From Betaproteobacteria bacterium Ga0077523 (GTDB taxonomy: Bacteria > Pseudomonadota > Gammaproteobacteria > Burkholderiales > Ga0077523), in assembly GCA_001464695.1 (NCBI GenBank), contig LNDQ01000042.1, forward strand, positions 1 through 45,357: a stretch of 45,357 bases of DNA, in the 5' to 3' direction. The notes beneath the pieces are model-generated. The model was not told where the DNA came from and did no database searches. It worked only from the letters and a program-made list of their open reading frames with translations. This document shows, one piece after another, positions 35,232 through 42,291 of the stretch. Every line of letters starts with the position of its first letter. Within the stretch, counting starts at the first letter, position 1. The translations under genes were made by a program, and so were the position numbers.

Positions 35232-35933
35232 TCAACGCGGTCGGGATCGGCAGAACCAGGCATGAATGAGGCCTGCTTGATAGAACTGCACCGGCGACTC
35301 GAAGCCGCCCGACGCAATGATCGCCTCCACAGTCTTGGGCGGCAGAATCGAGACGTCACGCTCGTACGCGTCCCGCATCTGTTGTACGCGCTCAGGGGAC
35401 ACATTCGCAGCCGCCATCGTCCGTAGCCACACTTCCAGAAGGCTTTGATAGCGTTCGGACTGCACGTCCGAGGCCAGATCGGAGCTGGCAAGGATGCCAC
35501 CCGACTTCAGGCGGCCCGCTATTGCGGCAAACAGCATTGAACGTTCGCCAGGATCCAGGATGAACTGTGAGACAAGCAAACAGGTAGCGCCGTCGAACAG
35601 CCCCGAGTCCGGAAGGGAGTCAAGGTAGCCGTTGTGGAATGTGCATCGGTCAGCGTACCCGTGCTGCTCGGCCCGTCGCTGGCCTGCGCCGACCATGCCT
35701 GCAGAGGGCTCAACAGCAACGAACCTCCAGGTCGGGAACTGAGAAGCGAGGAAGTGAACCTCAGCGCCGGTACCAGCCCCGACGCAGAGTAGCCGAGCAC
35801 CCTGAGGTAGGCCGGCAAACAGAGAGGCGAGCAGCAGGTGAATGCCGTCACGGAACGCGGCTAGCCTCGCCCACTGCTGGTCGTAACTCTCGGCCTGGCG
35901 ATCAAAGGTCGATTCGAGCTGTGCACGGTCCAT
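35232..35933 (-). CDS. Class I SAM-dependent methyltransferase
   Basis: 233 residues from the ATG at 35933. Motif I is LLCVGAGTGAEV, followed by the acidic end of strand 2 (FVAVEPSAGMV) and a post-motif with LLVSQFIL. The opening FDRQAESYDQQWARL is common in small-molecule methyltransferases. It is a stand-alone gene with an unknown acceptor. It sits just beyond the low-coordinate end of the cassette array. Confidence 0.85.
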   Translation of the reverse strand: MDRAQLESTFDRQAESYDQQWARLAAFRDGIHLLLASLFAGLPQGARLLCVGAGTGAEVHFLASQFPTWRFVAVEPSAGMVGAGQRRAEQHGYADRCTFHNGYLDSLPDSGLFDGATCLLVSQFILDPGERSMLFAAIAGRLKSGGILASSDLASDVQSERYQSLLEVWLRTMAAANVSPERVQQMRDAYERDVSILPPKTVEAIIASGGFESPVQFYQAGLIHAWFCRSRPR

Positions 35934-35959
35934 TCTTAAGCACAGACAGACGGTGGAGT

Positions 35960-36030
35960 GGTTGTTGAAGCACCACGTCGAAACTCAGCGGCCGCTGAAG
36001 GCGACCCACTGGAATGCACTGTTGGTCCGC
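35960..36030 (-). repeat. Possible degenerate attC at the array's distal end
   Basis: Downstream of the YdeI-like gene lie a perfect 14-bp palindrome, TCAGCGGCCGCTGA (35985-35998), and GTTGGTC (36021-36027), close to the GTTGGGT expected as this cassette's R'' core. No matching RYYYAAC core is present, so the site is probably decayed. Confidence 0.3.
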
Positions 36031-36041
36031 AGCGCTTCAAG

Positions 36042-36662
36042 TCACCGCTCCAATGCACCCTTGCCGGCAAGGATTCGATCACGGAAAGCGACAATACGTG
36101 AAACACGGGTCTCTGGCTTCTTTGCCGAGCTCAGGTTGATGACATAGCTCCGCTGGCGGCCCGGCGTAAGGCGGTGGAACGCCTCCGCGAGTTCCGCGTC
36201 GGCGTCCAACGCCTCTGCCAATTCCAGCGGCAGTTCGATTTCGTTTGCGTCCCTTGGAGGTTTGATGCCGGAATCCGCGTAGCTCATCGCCTCTTTCAAG
36301 TAGGAACGGATTACTCCTGTCATCGCTGCCACTTGCGCATTGTCCGTAAACCGGATCATGTCCGGGTGCCTGGTATTCGGCCCTTGTCTCTCGAGCACGC
36401 CCTCGGGGTCCTGCATCAGCGCGGCATTGAAGAAGCTCAGGCGGAAATCATTGCGCAAGGCACCGATGATTGCGATGTTCCGACCCTTGTGCATGTAACA
36501 CGGATGAGCCCACTTGAGCGTTTCCGCAAGATCCGAGGCCATACAGACTTGCCGGAGCGCCAGCAGCCCACCGGCCCACTTTCGCGTCGAGCAATCATCC
36601 GAGGCGAACCGTTCACATCGCCCGCACCCGACCTTGAAGTAGTCATCGATCTCCGTGATCAC
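36042..36662 (-). CDS. YdeI/OmpD-associated-like protein (DUF1801-type)
   Basis: 206 residues from a GTG at 36662 with ribosome-binding site AGGAG. LKWAHPCYMHKGRNIAIIGALRNDFRLSFF is the DUF1801-type core, and the Lys/Arg-rich C-terminus after SYVINLSSAKKPETR matches YdeI-type proteins (YdeI/OmpD-associated family). It begins 51 nt after attC1 in the same orientation as the cassettes, so it is probably the last cassette gene, its own attC having decayed. Confidence 0.8.
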   Translation of the reverse strand: MITEIDDYFKVGCGRCERFASDDCSTRKWAGGLLALRQVCMASDLAETLKWAHPCYMHKGRNIAIIGALRNDFRLSFFNAALMQDPEGVLERQGPNTRHPDMIRFTDNAQVAAMTGVIRSYLKEAMSYADSGIKPPRDANEIELPLELAEALDADAELAEAFHRLTPGRQRSYVINLSSAKKPETRVSRIVAFRDRILAGKGALER

Positions 36663-36712
36663 CTTTGAGTCTCCTGCAAGATCGGCTCGCCGCGACGCCC
36701 CGCGGCCTTACC

Positions 36713-36801
36713 ACCCAACGAATGAGCTGAGAGGCGCGCGACGGAACGCTAAGCGCAGAGACAACGCTGTTCCGCGCGTCCGCTCGAGCGCTGGGTTGGG
36801 C
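36713..36801 (-). repeat. attC site 1
   Basis: 89 bp from ACCCAAC (36713-36719) to GTTGGGC (36795-36801), with an imperfect inverted interior (GGCGCGCGACGGAACGC against GTTCCGCGCGTCC). It is a close sister of attC7: same length, most positions identical. It belongs to the cassette holding the 36844 gene. Confidence 0.85.
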
Positions 36802-36843
36802 ACTGTCAGCGACGAAGCATTGGGGAGGGGATCGCACGTGCGC

Positions 36844-37122
36844 TCATGCTCCTGTCGTGATGAATGGGCACTGATCCTTCCCAAGGACGTTGTTGGATGA
36901 ATACCAGAACACCGAGACAACAATGCTGCGACCCGTGAAGTACTGGCATACGAGACTGGCCTGCTGTGAAGCACCGAGATCGCCGTGCTCAGGCACCACA
37001 TAATGCTCGCCAGGGCTCACCTTGATCTCGTGCACAAGCACCCGCCTTCCGGAGACCAGCAACGACAATTCGACGAGCGCCGACAGGGCAAGCAACGTAA
37101 TGAAGGCTAGGCGCACATGCAT
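36844..37122 (-). CDS. Cassette-encoded small membrane-anchored protein
   Basis: 92 residues from the ATG at 37122 (earlier in-frame ATGs run into attC2). A single N-terminal hydrophobic segment (LAFITLLALSALVELSLLV) is followed by a beta-rich domain (HEIKVSPGEHYVVPEHG) with two Cys. No family recognised. It forms one cassette with attC1, whose core begins 43 nt after the stop. Confidence 0.6.
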   Translation of the reverse strand: MHVRLAFITLLALSALVELSLLVSGRRVLVHEIKVSPGEHYVVPEHGDLGASQQASLVCQYFTGRSIVVSVFWYSSNNVLGKDQCPFITTGA

Positions 37123-37137
37123 GCCGAAATCCAATGA

Positions 37138-37233
37138 GTCCAACATCTGCAATGACAGGGCGCCGGCGCGCGCAGCGCGACGGGACCCCAATAGCGCAGC
37201 TGTAGAGCGTTCCGGTCGACTGCGGGGTTGGGC
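37138..37233 (-). repeat. attC site 2
   Basis: 96 bp from GTCCAAC (37138-37144) to GTTGGGC (37227-37233), with a GC-rich imperfect inverted interior. The R'' core is complementary to the leading core GTTGGGC of its cassette at attC3. Confidence 0.75.
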
Positions 37234-37241
37234 ATCATGGA

Positions 37242-37472
37242 TTATGTCCAGCCACTATCGCAGATCTGCTTCGACCGATGTGGTTTCTGCTCATACGGGG
37301 TGCCCGCTTCGTCGACGAAGGTCCCGTTGAGCAGGACTGAAAGACTCTCCGGAATTGGTGCGAGCAACCCCTTGCGCGGCTTTTCCATCGCGCTCCAGTA
37401 TTGAACCCACTTTGGTATTCGAAGCTCCTCTTCGAACTTGAGTAGCTCGGCTTGGGCACTTGGATCAGTTAG
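37242..37472 (-). pseudogene. Open frame continuing past the stop of the 37473 gene
   Basis: 76 codons of protein-like sequence (DPSAQAELLKFEEELRIPKW, APIPESLSVLLNGTF) directly in frame after the TAA at 37473-37475 and ending with its own TAA at 37242, 9 nt before the attC2 core. No start codon lies near its beginning; the first is the ATG at 37388 (48 residues). The cassette boundaries suggest that the original gene ran through and the TAA at 37473 is a nonsense change, or that two genes share one cassette. Confidence 0.45.
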
Positions 37473-37883
37473 TTATTTCGGATACCAGAACTTGCTGAAT
37501 GAGCCGAGTAGTGACGACTCGCAGAAGATATGCGTAAATTTGTCTGAGTAAAGCTGCTCGCAACAGACGATCATCGGGGCGATAGCGTCAACCAAGCGGC
37601 GATTAAATTCCTCGCCAACCTCAACGCTCACCGAATAGTGCGCTCGGTAGCCAGTGGCGCCATTCATGAGCTGATCGAACAGGGTAATCGACATTGGGAT
37701 GGTGACCGACACTCGAAAATACCCTGCGCGATCTCTGCATGGTTCGGGACCTTCTGGCAGGACAGAGTAACCACTTAGCGCACGTTCAGTCTCTAAGACC
37801 AGCGCTTCGATGATCTCGTCAGGCTCAATCTCCGTCGAATGATGGCCCCATAGCTCTGGGGAAGGCAGGAGAACCGTTGTCAT
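37473..37883 (-). CDS. Cassette-encoded protein of unknown function
   Basis: 136 residues from the ATG at 37883; the upstream TTG lies inside the attC3 core. Soluble alpha/beta character, with EIEPDEIIEALVLETERALSGYSV, RVSVTIPMSITLFDQLMNG and a Cys pair in MIVCCEQLYSD. No family recognised. The expected attC does not follow the stop; the frame stays open to 37242. Confidence 0.6.
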   Translation of the reverse strand: MTTVLLPSPELWGHHSTEIEPDEIIEALVLETERALSGYSVLPEGPEPCRDRAGYFRVSVTIPMSITLFDQLMNGATGYRAHYSVSVEVGEEFNRRLVDAIAPMIVCCEQLYSDKFTHIFCESSLLGSFSKFWYPK

Positions 37884-37901
37884 CGCAACGTTCCCTATGA
37901 C

Positions 37902-37982
37902 GCCCAACGTTCCGCATGACCAGCCCGAAACAGCGGCGCGAAGCGCCGCTGTGAAGGGTCCGTGTCGATGTGGGGGTTAGGC
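37902..37982 (-). repeat. attC site 3
   Basis: 81 bp from GCCCAAC (37902-37908) to GTTAGGC (37976-37982); the interior hairpin is ACAGCGGCGC/GCGCCGCTGT. The TAA in the R'' core is the stop codon of the cassette gene. Confidence 0.88.
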
Positions 37983-38423
37983 GTCAATTCGTCGTATCTC
38001 GGAGACGAGCTCGCGCGGCATTGCGCCACCTCGATGCGCTACAAGGATGACTTCTTCGTCTTCGGGGACGCTAGGATTGGGAACGATTGCGTTCACCTCA
38101 TACGCCACTACCCCTAACGCCGCCAGTCTTGAGCAATCAATGACGTAGATGTAGCCGCCGGAATACTTGCCGCCGTGCGTAGCGTAAAACATGGCGCGCT
38201 CCATGATCGGTGTTGTGGAAACGCCTGCTGTGGGTAGGCCAGCTTGGTCTTGTTGATGGTCTATGACGGCATTCTGCGGATTCGTTCCCCAGTACCGTGC
38301 TCCCCAGTTGAACGCACCCCAAACAGCCGATGCCACAAAGGGCTGTATCGACTTCGAGCGCAGCTCCCCTTGAAGCTGGGCGTGAAGGGCTGGATTTACG
38401 CCGCGGTACAGATGGGTCCGCAT
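37977..38423 (-). CDS. Cassette-encoded protein, possible ADP-ribosyltransferase fold
   Basis: 148 residues from the ATG at 38423. An Arg in LYRGVNPALH (Arg7), an STT triplet in AGVSTTPIMERAMFYA (69-71) and an acidic motif before a hydrophobic strand (PEDEEVILV, 120-128) follow the order of the R-S-E class of mono-ADP-ribosyltransferases. The length is near that of a minimal catalytic domain. The acidic motif fits (E/D)xE only loosely. No signal peptide and no obvious immunity partner. The stop codon lies within attC3. It could modify a host or phage target, but this is inference. Confidence 0.55.
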   Translation of the reverse strand: MRTHLYRGVNPALHAQLQGELRSKSIQPFVASAVWGAFNWGARYWGTNPQNAVIDHQQDQAGLPTAGVSTTPIMERAMFYATHGGKYSGGYIYVIDCSRLAALGVVAYEVNAIVPNPSVPEDEEVILVAHRGGAMPRELVSEIRRIDA

Positions 38424-38436
38424 AGTGTCCCTTGAC

Positions 38437-38514
38437 GCCTAACAACCGGCATCACGGGCCGACGATGGCGGGCGGAGCGCGCCGTCGTCGGTCATGTGGA
38501 TGCACCTGTTAGAG
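38437..38514 (-). repeat. attC site 4
   Basis: 78 bp from GCCTAAC (38437-38443) to GTTAGAG (38508-38514), with a GGCGGGCGGAGCGCGCC apex. The stop codon of the cassette gene lies in the R'' core. Confidence 0.88.
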
Positions 38515-39189
38515 TGCATTGTCGGTGGGCCACGCTTCTAGCTGTGCCTTGAGCCCGTGCATGAGACTCGGCAATACCTTGGCAAGACCGAGACGGCTGT
38601 CTGTCTCCTTTCGGTACGCCTCCAGCTTTCCTTCGTCGAACGCCGCGCCAACGTACGTTCCCTCCTCAGAGAAAGAAATGAGGTTCGCGAGCGTCAGCCT
38701 ACTGATATGGCTGTACTTATGATAGAAGTCTTGAGCGGACTTAAGGTCCTGCAGCCCATCCTCCTTCAGGCCCATACGGTGCCCGTGACGCAGAACGTCG
38801 CGCACAGCGTCGTTCGTCGAGTACTTGTCCTCCATAAAGCGAGCAAGGACATCAAGCGACTTGTCGGCACAGAGAAGCGCGAGGGCGATCGTTTCAACGA
38901 CTTGGCGGGTGAGGTTCCCGGCCGCGACCAAATTGCCGGACAAGAAGACTTTGAACGAGATCAGATGCAGTGTGAATGCTGCGTACGCGAGCGCGGCAAC
39001 GTAGCCGCGCTTCTCGTCGCCGTTCACCAGACTGTCGATGTTCCGCCATGCGAGCACTACATTGGCCATCTCATCGGCGAACGCGCCCACCTCTGCGCCG
39101 AAGTGCTTCATGTACTCGTCTCGGACGCTTGAGTCGTCGGATACGAGTTCGGTGTGGATGGTCTTGCGCGCTTCTTCAAATGTCTCCAT
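38509..39189 (-). CDS. Cassette-encoded helical protein of unknown function
   Basis: 226 residues from the ATG at 39189, which directly follows attC5. All-helical (VVLAWRNIDSLVNGD, GNLTRQVVETIALALLCADKS, FYHKYSHISRLTLANLI), like the uncharacterised HEPN-like/DUF5677-type proteins common in integrons and defence islands, but I cannot assign a family. The stop lies in attC4. Confidence 0.65.
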   Translation of the reverse strand: METFEEARKTIHTELVSDDSSVRDEYMKHFGAEVGAFADEMANVVLAWRNIDSLVNGDEKRGYVAALAYAAFTLHLISFKVFLSGNLVAAGNLTRQVVETIALALLCADKSLDVLARFMEDKYSTNDAVRDVLRHGHRMGLKEDGLQDLKSAQDFYHKYSHISRLTLANLISFSEEGTYVGAAFDEGKLEAYRKETDSRLGLAKVLPSLMHGLKAQLEAWPTDNAL

Positions 39190-39195
39190 GGCGCG

Positions 39196-39274
39196 CTCTA
39201 ACGCCGACGTTCAAGGGGCCGCAACAGCAAGCGCAGCGCCGCTGCCGCGGCTCCCCTGCAACGCCATGTTGGGC
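39196..39274 (-). repeat. attC site 5
   Basis: 79 bp from CTCTAAC (39196-39202) to GTTGGGC (39268-39274), with a symmetric interior (AGGGGCCGC against GCGGCTCCCCT). Its R' core GTTAGAG is the exact complement of attC4's R'' core CTCTAAC, as expected at the head of that cassette. Confidence 0.85.
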
Positions 39275-39323
39275 CTCATCCTTCACCCATCCGGTGCTAC
39301 GCCTCACTGTGCATTTCGGGCAA

Positions 39324-39869
39324 TTACCGTGGTAGCTGCGAAGGAATCATGGGATTCGGCCCCAAAATCTTGATCCCCGGCCGCTTCGACGGAAACACCG
39401 CGATGATATGCATTGGTTCAGCCCCGGCATTCACGAAAGTGTGTGGGACGTTCGGCGGCACTTTCGCGACATAAGGTGCTTCCACAGTGAAAGTGCGATC
39501 GCCAATCATGTACCGAGCGGAGCCCTCGAGAAGCACATGGGCCTCTTCGACGTCGTGTGAATGAAGGCGAGGGCCTCCCGTGGGATGAGTTTCGGTGATG
39601 AAGATTGATAGAGCTTCAAAGCCGTAATCCTCTCCAATCATGCGGTGGAGAAACTCCCCTGGGGTTCGATAAGAGCGCGCCAGTTGGTCAAACTTGAAAA
39701 CATAGTCACTGGCGTCAAACGGCTTCTCCGCCGGATGGTCGAAATTTGTGGCGGGCAACTCACCCTGCCACCGGGGCAGCGGATCATGGGAGATGGCCCC
39801 CGGCGAATAGACGATGCCAACGGAAGTGAGCAGAAATAGCGCTAATGCATGCAGCACGGCTTGTCCCAT
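39324..39869 (-). CDS. Cassette-encoded exported cupin-domain protein
   Basis: 181 residues with a signal peptide (about 1-20). The cupin motif is visible in RLHSHDVEEAHVLLEGSARY and PYVAKVPPNVPHTFVNAG, giving a metal-binding beta-barrel in the periplasm. The substrate is unknown. The stop is 49 nt from attC5, and the start is 47 nt from the attC6 core. Confidence 0.8.
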   Translation of the reverse strand: MGQAVLHALALFLLTSVGIVYSPGAISHDPLPRWQGELPATNFDHPAEKPFDASDYVFKFDQLARSYRTPGEFLHRMIGEDYGFEALSIFITETHPTGGPRLHSHDVEEAHVLLEGSARYMIGDRTFTVEAPYVAKVPPNVPHTFVNAGAEPMHIIAVFPSKRPGIKILGPNPMIPSQLPR

Positions 39870-39916
39870 CGTAGCCTCCGTTTTCTAAGGTAACCCAACC
39901 TCAACGTTTTGATGAC

Positions 39917-39975
39917 GCCCAACGAATTGCATCACCTGACGGAGACGGCGGGCGAAGCGCGCCGCTGGAGCCATT
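39917..39975 (-). repeat. Degenerate attC site 6
   Basis: The R' half is intact (GCCCAAC at 39917-39923, followed by a GGCGGGCGAAGCGCGCC apex like that of attC4). The R'' half does not match and no GTTRRRY core is found, and the 3' end of the cassette gene reads into it. It is probably a truncated attC. Confidence 0.55.
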
Positions 39976-40441
39976 TGTACCGTCCGCGCTCGAAGTAGAC
40001 AAGGGCGCTAGCCGAGCCCTCCTTCTCGAGATATAGCGCATCGCCGTGAAGGCGGACTGGTGTAGAGGTAAGGTCGCGAGAAAAAGCGCCCTTGTCCTGC
40101 ACATACCAGATGCCCAGCCAGTCGAAATTGTCACCGCCATTCCCGAATTGAGCGCCGGCACCCAACAGAGCGGCCGCCTTGCCGTCGCGGTGAACAATAG
40201 CAATTCCCATCTTTCCGCTTTTTACATGCTCGACAAGAAGGGCAAGATCAGTTCTCCCATTGGCGTCAAAGTCGCCCCGGAGCAAGAACGGATTGATCCT
40301 GGTTGAAAGTACAAGGGATCGTTTCTTAGCAAATTGCGTCCACTCGGTCTGAACCCAGTCGGGCAGTTGAGCAACCGGTGGCAGTGCATCAGCGAGAGCA
40401 GCACGCGAGAGAAAAAAACACGCCGTGGCGAGCGCCTTCAT
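39932..40441 (-). CDS. Cassette-encoded exported protein with VCBS/FG-GAP-like segment
   Basis: 169 residues from the ATG at 40441; the longer frame upstream reads through attC7 and is not real. The signal peptide ends near ALADA (about 20). LLRGDFDANGRTDLALLV has the spaced Asp/Asn pattern of calcium-binding FG-GAP/VCBS blades. The last residues (RRASPAVSVR) are encoded by attC6 sequence, so the native C-terminus may have been replaced. Confidence 0.65.
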   Translation of the reverse strand: MKALATACFFLSRAALADALPPVAQLPDWVQTEWTQFAKKRSLVLSTRINPFLLRGDFDANGRTDLALLVEHVKSGKMGIAIVHRDGKAAALLGAGAQFGNGGDNFDWLGIWYVQDKGAFSRDLTSTPVRLHGDALYLEKEGSASALVYFERGRYKWLQRRASPAVSVR

Positions 40442-40444
40442 GGC

Positions 40445-40533
40445 CGCCAACGTAACAGCTGAGAGGCGCGCGACGGAACGCCAAGCAGAGTGAAGACGCC
40501 GTTCCGCGCGTCCACTCGAGCGCCGGGTTGGGC
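40445..40533 (-). repeat. attC site 7
   Basis: 89 bp from CGCCAAC (40445-40451) to GTTGGGC (40527-40533). It is nearly the same sequence as attC1, including CAGCTGAGAGGCGCGCGACG and the GTTCCGCGCGTCC arm. Its R'' core matches the leading core at 40873-40879. Confidence 0.82.
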
Positions 40534-40872
40534 ACGGACAGAACCGGAGCCCGGGAAATGGAAAGCAAGGCTGTGCATGCGGCAAGAATACTGCGGTCGC
40601 AGCCCGCGAGGAACACCGGACTAGCACAGCCCTGGGGTGGTGCCAGAGAAGGCAGTGCGTTCGCTCCGAGACCAAGATTGCTGGATGACGAAGCGATGAC
40701 CGCGAACGCGAGGCTGGTTACCCGCGATTGAGAGCCCGGGCACCGAGCAGCGCGCCGGGAACAGGCACGAGAGCCCGAGTGATGAACGCGCCGCGGAGAG
40801 GAAGCCGCTGACCACGCGCAATGCCGCGAAGCTGCCTACCGGGCGAGCGCGTCAGACCGGAAACGGCGTGAC
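40534..40872 (-). other. First cassette, no confident gene
   Basis: Cassette body between the lone core at 40873-40879 and attC7. A 66-codon minus frame (40621-40821, TTG start) and a 67-codon plus frame (40528-40731) are open, but neither has convincing composition or a ribosome-binding site. It may be a promoter-only, regulatory-RNA or decayed cassette. Confidence 0.45.
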
Positions 40873-40879
40873 GCCCAAC
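40873..40879 (-). repeat. Lone cassette-boundary core site
   Basis: GCCCAAC on the plus strand (GTTGGGC in array orientation). It is the complement of attC7's R'' core, so it starts the first cassette. No partner core lies within 150 nt upstream in array orientation, so it could mark an attI remnant or an attC that lost its other half. Confidence 0.55.
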
Positions 40880-41412
40880 TAGAAATCGACCTCAATCGAC
40901 GTGAAGTTCCACGTCTCTTGACGTAACACTCCAAGGCAACCCGCTGTTCCATCTGGGAGTCTCCGTTTAGCGGCTCTACTTGCAGGTTGACCGACACGGC
41001 CATCGCCAGAATGCTACTGCCGTGTGCGGGATGTTCGCGCACGGCTAGGTATAGCAACGCTGCCCGCGGGGCGCAACTGCCGGCCCCTTCGCCATATCCA
41101 GGCCGACGAGCCGAAACGACTCGAAGCTCCCAGGGTTCGCTCTGGCTGGAACAGCCGTTCCACTGAAGCGGGTACTTGACGACAGGGCGTATGTCCGCGA
41201 GCACTCCGGTCCGCTACGCGCCCGCCCCGAGTCCGCCCGACCTGCCCGCTCTTTCGCGACGACCTGCTCAAGTCGTCGGCCCGGCTGCCGTAGACAGGGT
41301 GCAAACCGCCGGTCGGACCAGACACCGATGTGGCTGCACGAGCGGCGCTGCCGGGACAACGGTCGCATTTCTGTTTCGGGCGCCGATTCCCCTCTTCGAA
41401 CGGGAGATTCAC
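40880..41412. other. Region beyond the array head; weak frames only
   Basis: Where an attI/intI would be expected there is none. A minus frame (40836-41204) has some protein-like content (SEPWELRVVSARRPGYGEG, AMAVSVNLQVEPLNGDSQ) but runs through the core site. A +1 shift near 40920 would instead end in ETWNFTSIEVDF with a TAG at 40879. It may be a decayed cassette gene. The porin promoter must also lie here. Confidence 0.4.
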
Positions 41413-42189
41413 ATGATGCGCAATCTGGTCCTGGTGGTCCTGTGTTGGGCTGCTATCGGCAATGTCGGTGCGCAGTCGACACCTGCCGTCGACTGGTCCG
41501 GTTTCTACCTGAGCGGTGGTCTGGGCGGTGCAGCAAATAGCGCTGATGTCGACACGACCGTCGATGCGGGCAGCGTCTACTTGAACACCACCGATGTGCG
41601 GCAGCTCGCCGGCGTCAGCTCCGGCAACCTGTCCGAGGGGGCGGTAGCCGGCGGCATCGCGGCCGGGTACGGCTGGCACTTCGGTCAAGGCTTGATCGGC
41701 ATCGAGGCCAGCGCCAATTCCCTCGGGTTCAACGCAACGCGTTCGGTGGGCGAGGTCTATCAGTCGGCCCCGCCTGCGCAGTTCACGCTCGAACAGTCGG
41801 TGAAAGCCGACTGGATGGCCACGATCCGCGCCCGGCTGGGGTGGGCCCAGGACCGCTGGCTCGCCTATGTCACCGGCGGTCTTGCGATGACGCAAGTAAA
41901 GTTCAACACCAGCTTCCGCGACAACTTCGTCTTTGGCGGCTTCACGGGGGCCGGAGGACAAGGCTCGACCAGCGAATCCAAACTGGGATGGACTCTCGGG
42001 CTGGGCGGGGAATATGCCCTGACCGACAAGTGGTCGCTCAAAGCCGACTACCTGTATGCCGATTTCGGCAGCGTGACGACGTCGATGCTGGTGACCCATC
42101 CCGGAACGCCGGACAACTCGACCCTGAGCAGTTCAGCCAAACTCCGCACGCACGTCATGCTGATCGGATTGAGCTACCGCTTCGACTGA
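41413..42189 (+). CDS. Outer-membrane beta-barrel protein (Omp25/RopB-like)
   Basis: 258 residues from the ATG at 41413 (GGGAG ribosome-binding site; an adjacent second ATG is also possible). Signal peptide to about 21 (VGAQS). VDWSGFYLSGGLGGAANS is the family's opening strand; GYGWHFGQGLIGIEASA and LAYVTGGLAMTQVKFN follow, and the barrel closes with HVMLIGLSYRFD, terminal aromatic-x as for BAM substrates. An eight-stranded surface protein. Confidence 0.88.
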   Translation: MMRNLVLVVLCWAAIGNVGAQSTPAVDWSGFYLSGGLGGAANSADVDTTVDAGSVYLNTTDVRQLAGVSSGNLSEGAVAGGIAAGYGWHFGQGLIGIEASANSLGFNATRSVGEVYQSAPPAQFTLEQSVKADWMATIRARLGWAQDRWLAYVTGGLAMTQVKFNTSFRDNFVFGGFTGAGGQGSTSESKLGWTLGLGGEYALTDKWSLKADYLYADFGSVTTSMLVTHPGTPDNSTLSSSAKLRTHVMLIGLSYRFD

Positions 42190-42233
42190 CCGGATTTCTG
42201 GTCAGGAGCTTCCGCGCACCTGTGCGCGCGGAA
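42187..42233. terminator. Two hairpins between convergent genes
   Basis: CTGACC/GGTCAG (42187-42206) and TTCCGCGC/GCGCGGAA (42210-42233) lie immediately after the barrel gene and before the convergent DUF3617-like gene. No T-run follows, so a bidirectional transcript end is likely but not proven. Confidence 0.5.
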
Positions 42234-42291
42234 TGCTGGGGTGGCGAGCTGTGCGCCAGGAGCCGCGCGCCTTGCGCTCGCAGCGCGTCGC

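Larger units (their letters stand above)
36713..40879 (-). mobile_element. Integron gene-cassette array without integrase (CALIN-like)
   Basis: About seven consecutive cassettes, all genes on the minus strand, each followed by an attC. attC sites: 36713-36801, 37138-37233, 37902-37982, 38437-38514, 39196-39274, a degenerate one from 39917, and 40445-40533; a lone core is at 40873-40879. In every cassette with two readable ends the leading core (GTTRRRY) is the complement of its own R'' core (for example GTTAGAG with CTCTAAC, and GTTAGGC with GCCTAAC), a signature of cassette insertion. Two genes use the TAA of the R'' core as stop. No intI gene is present in this window. Confidence 0.85.

Noticed and set aside
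36708..37001. Short frames reading NPALERTRGTALSL-like peptides (also at 40389-40616)
   Set aside because: These are translations through attC1 and attC7, recurring only because the two attC sites share sequence; not genes.
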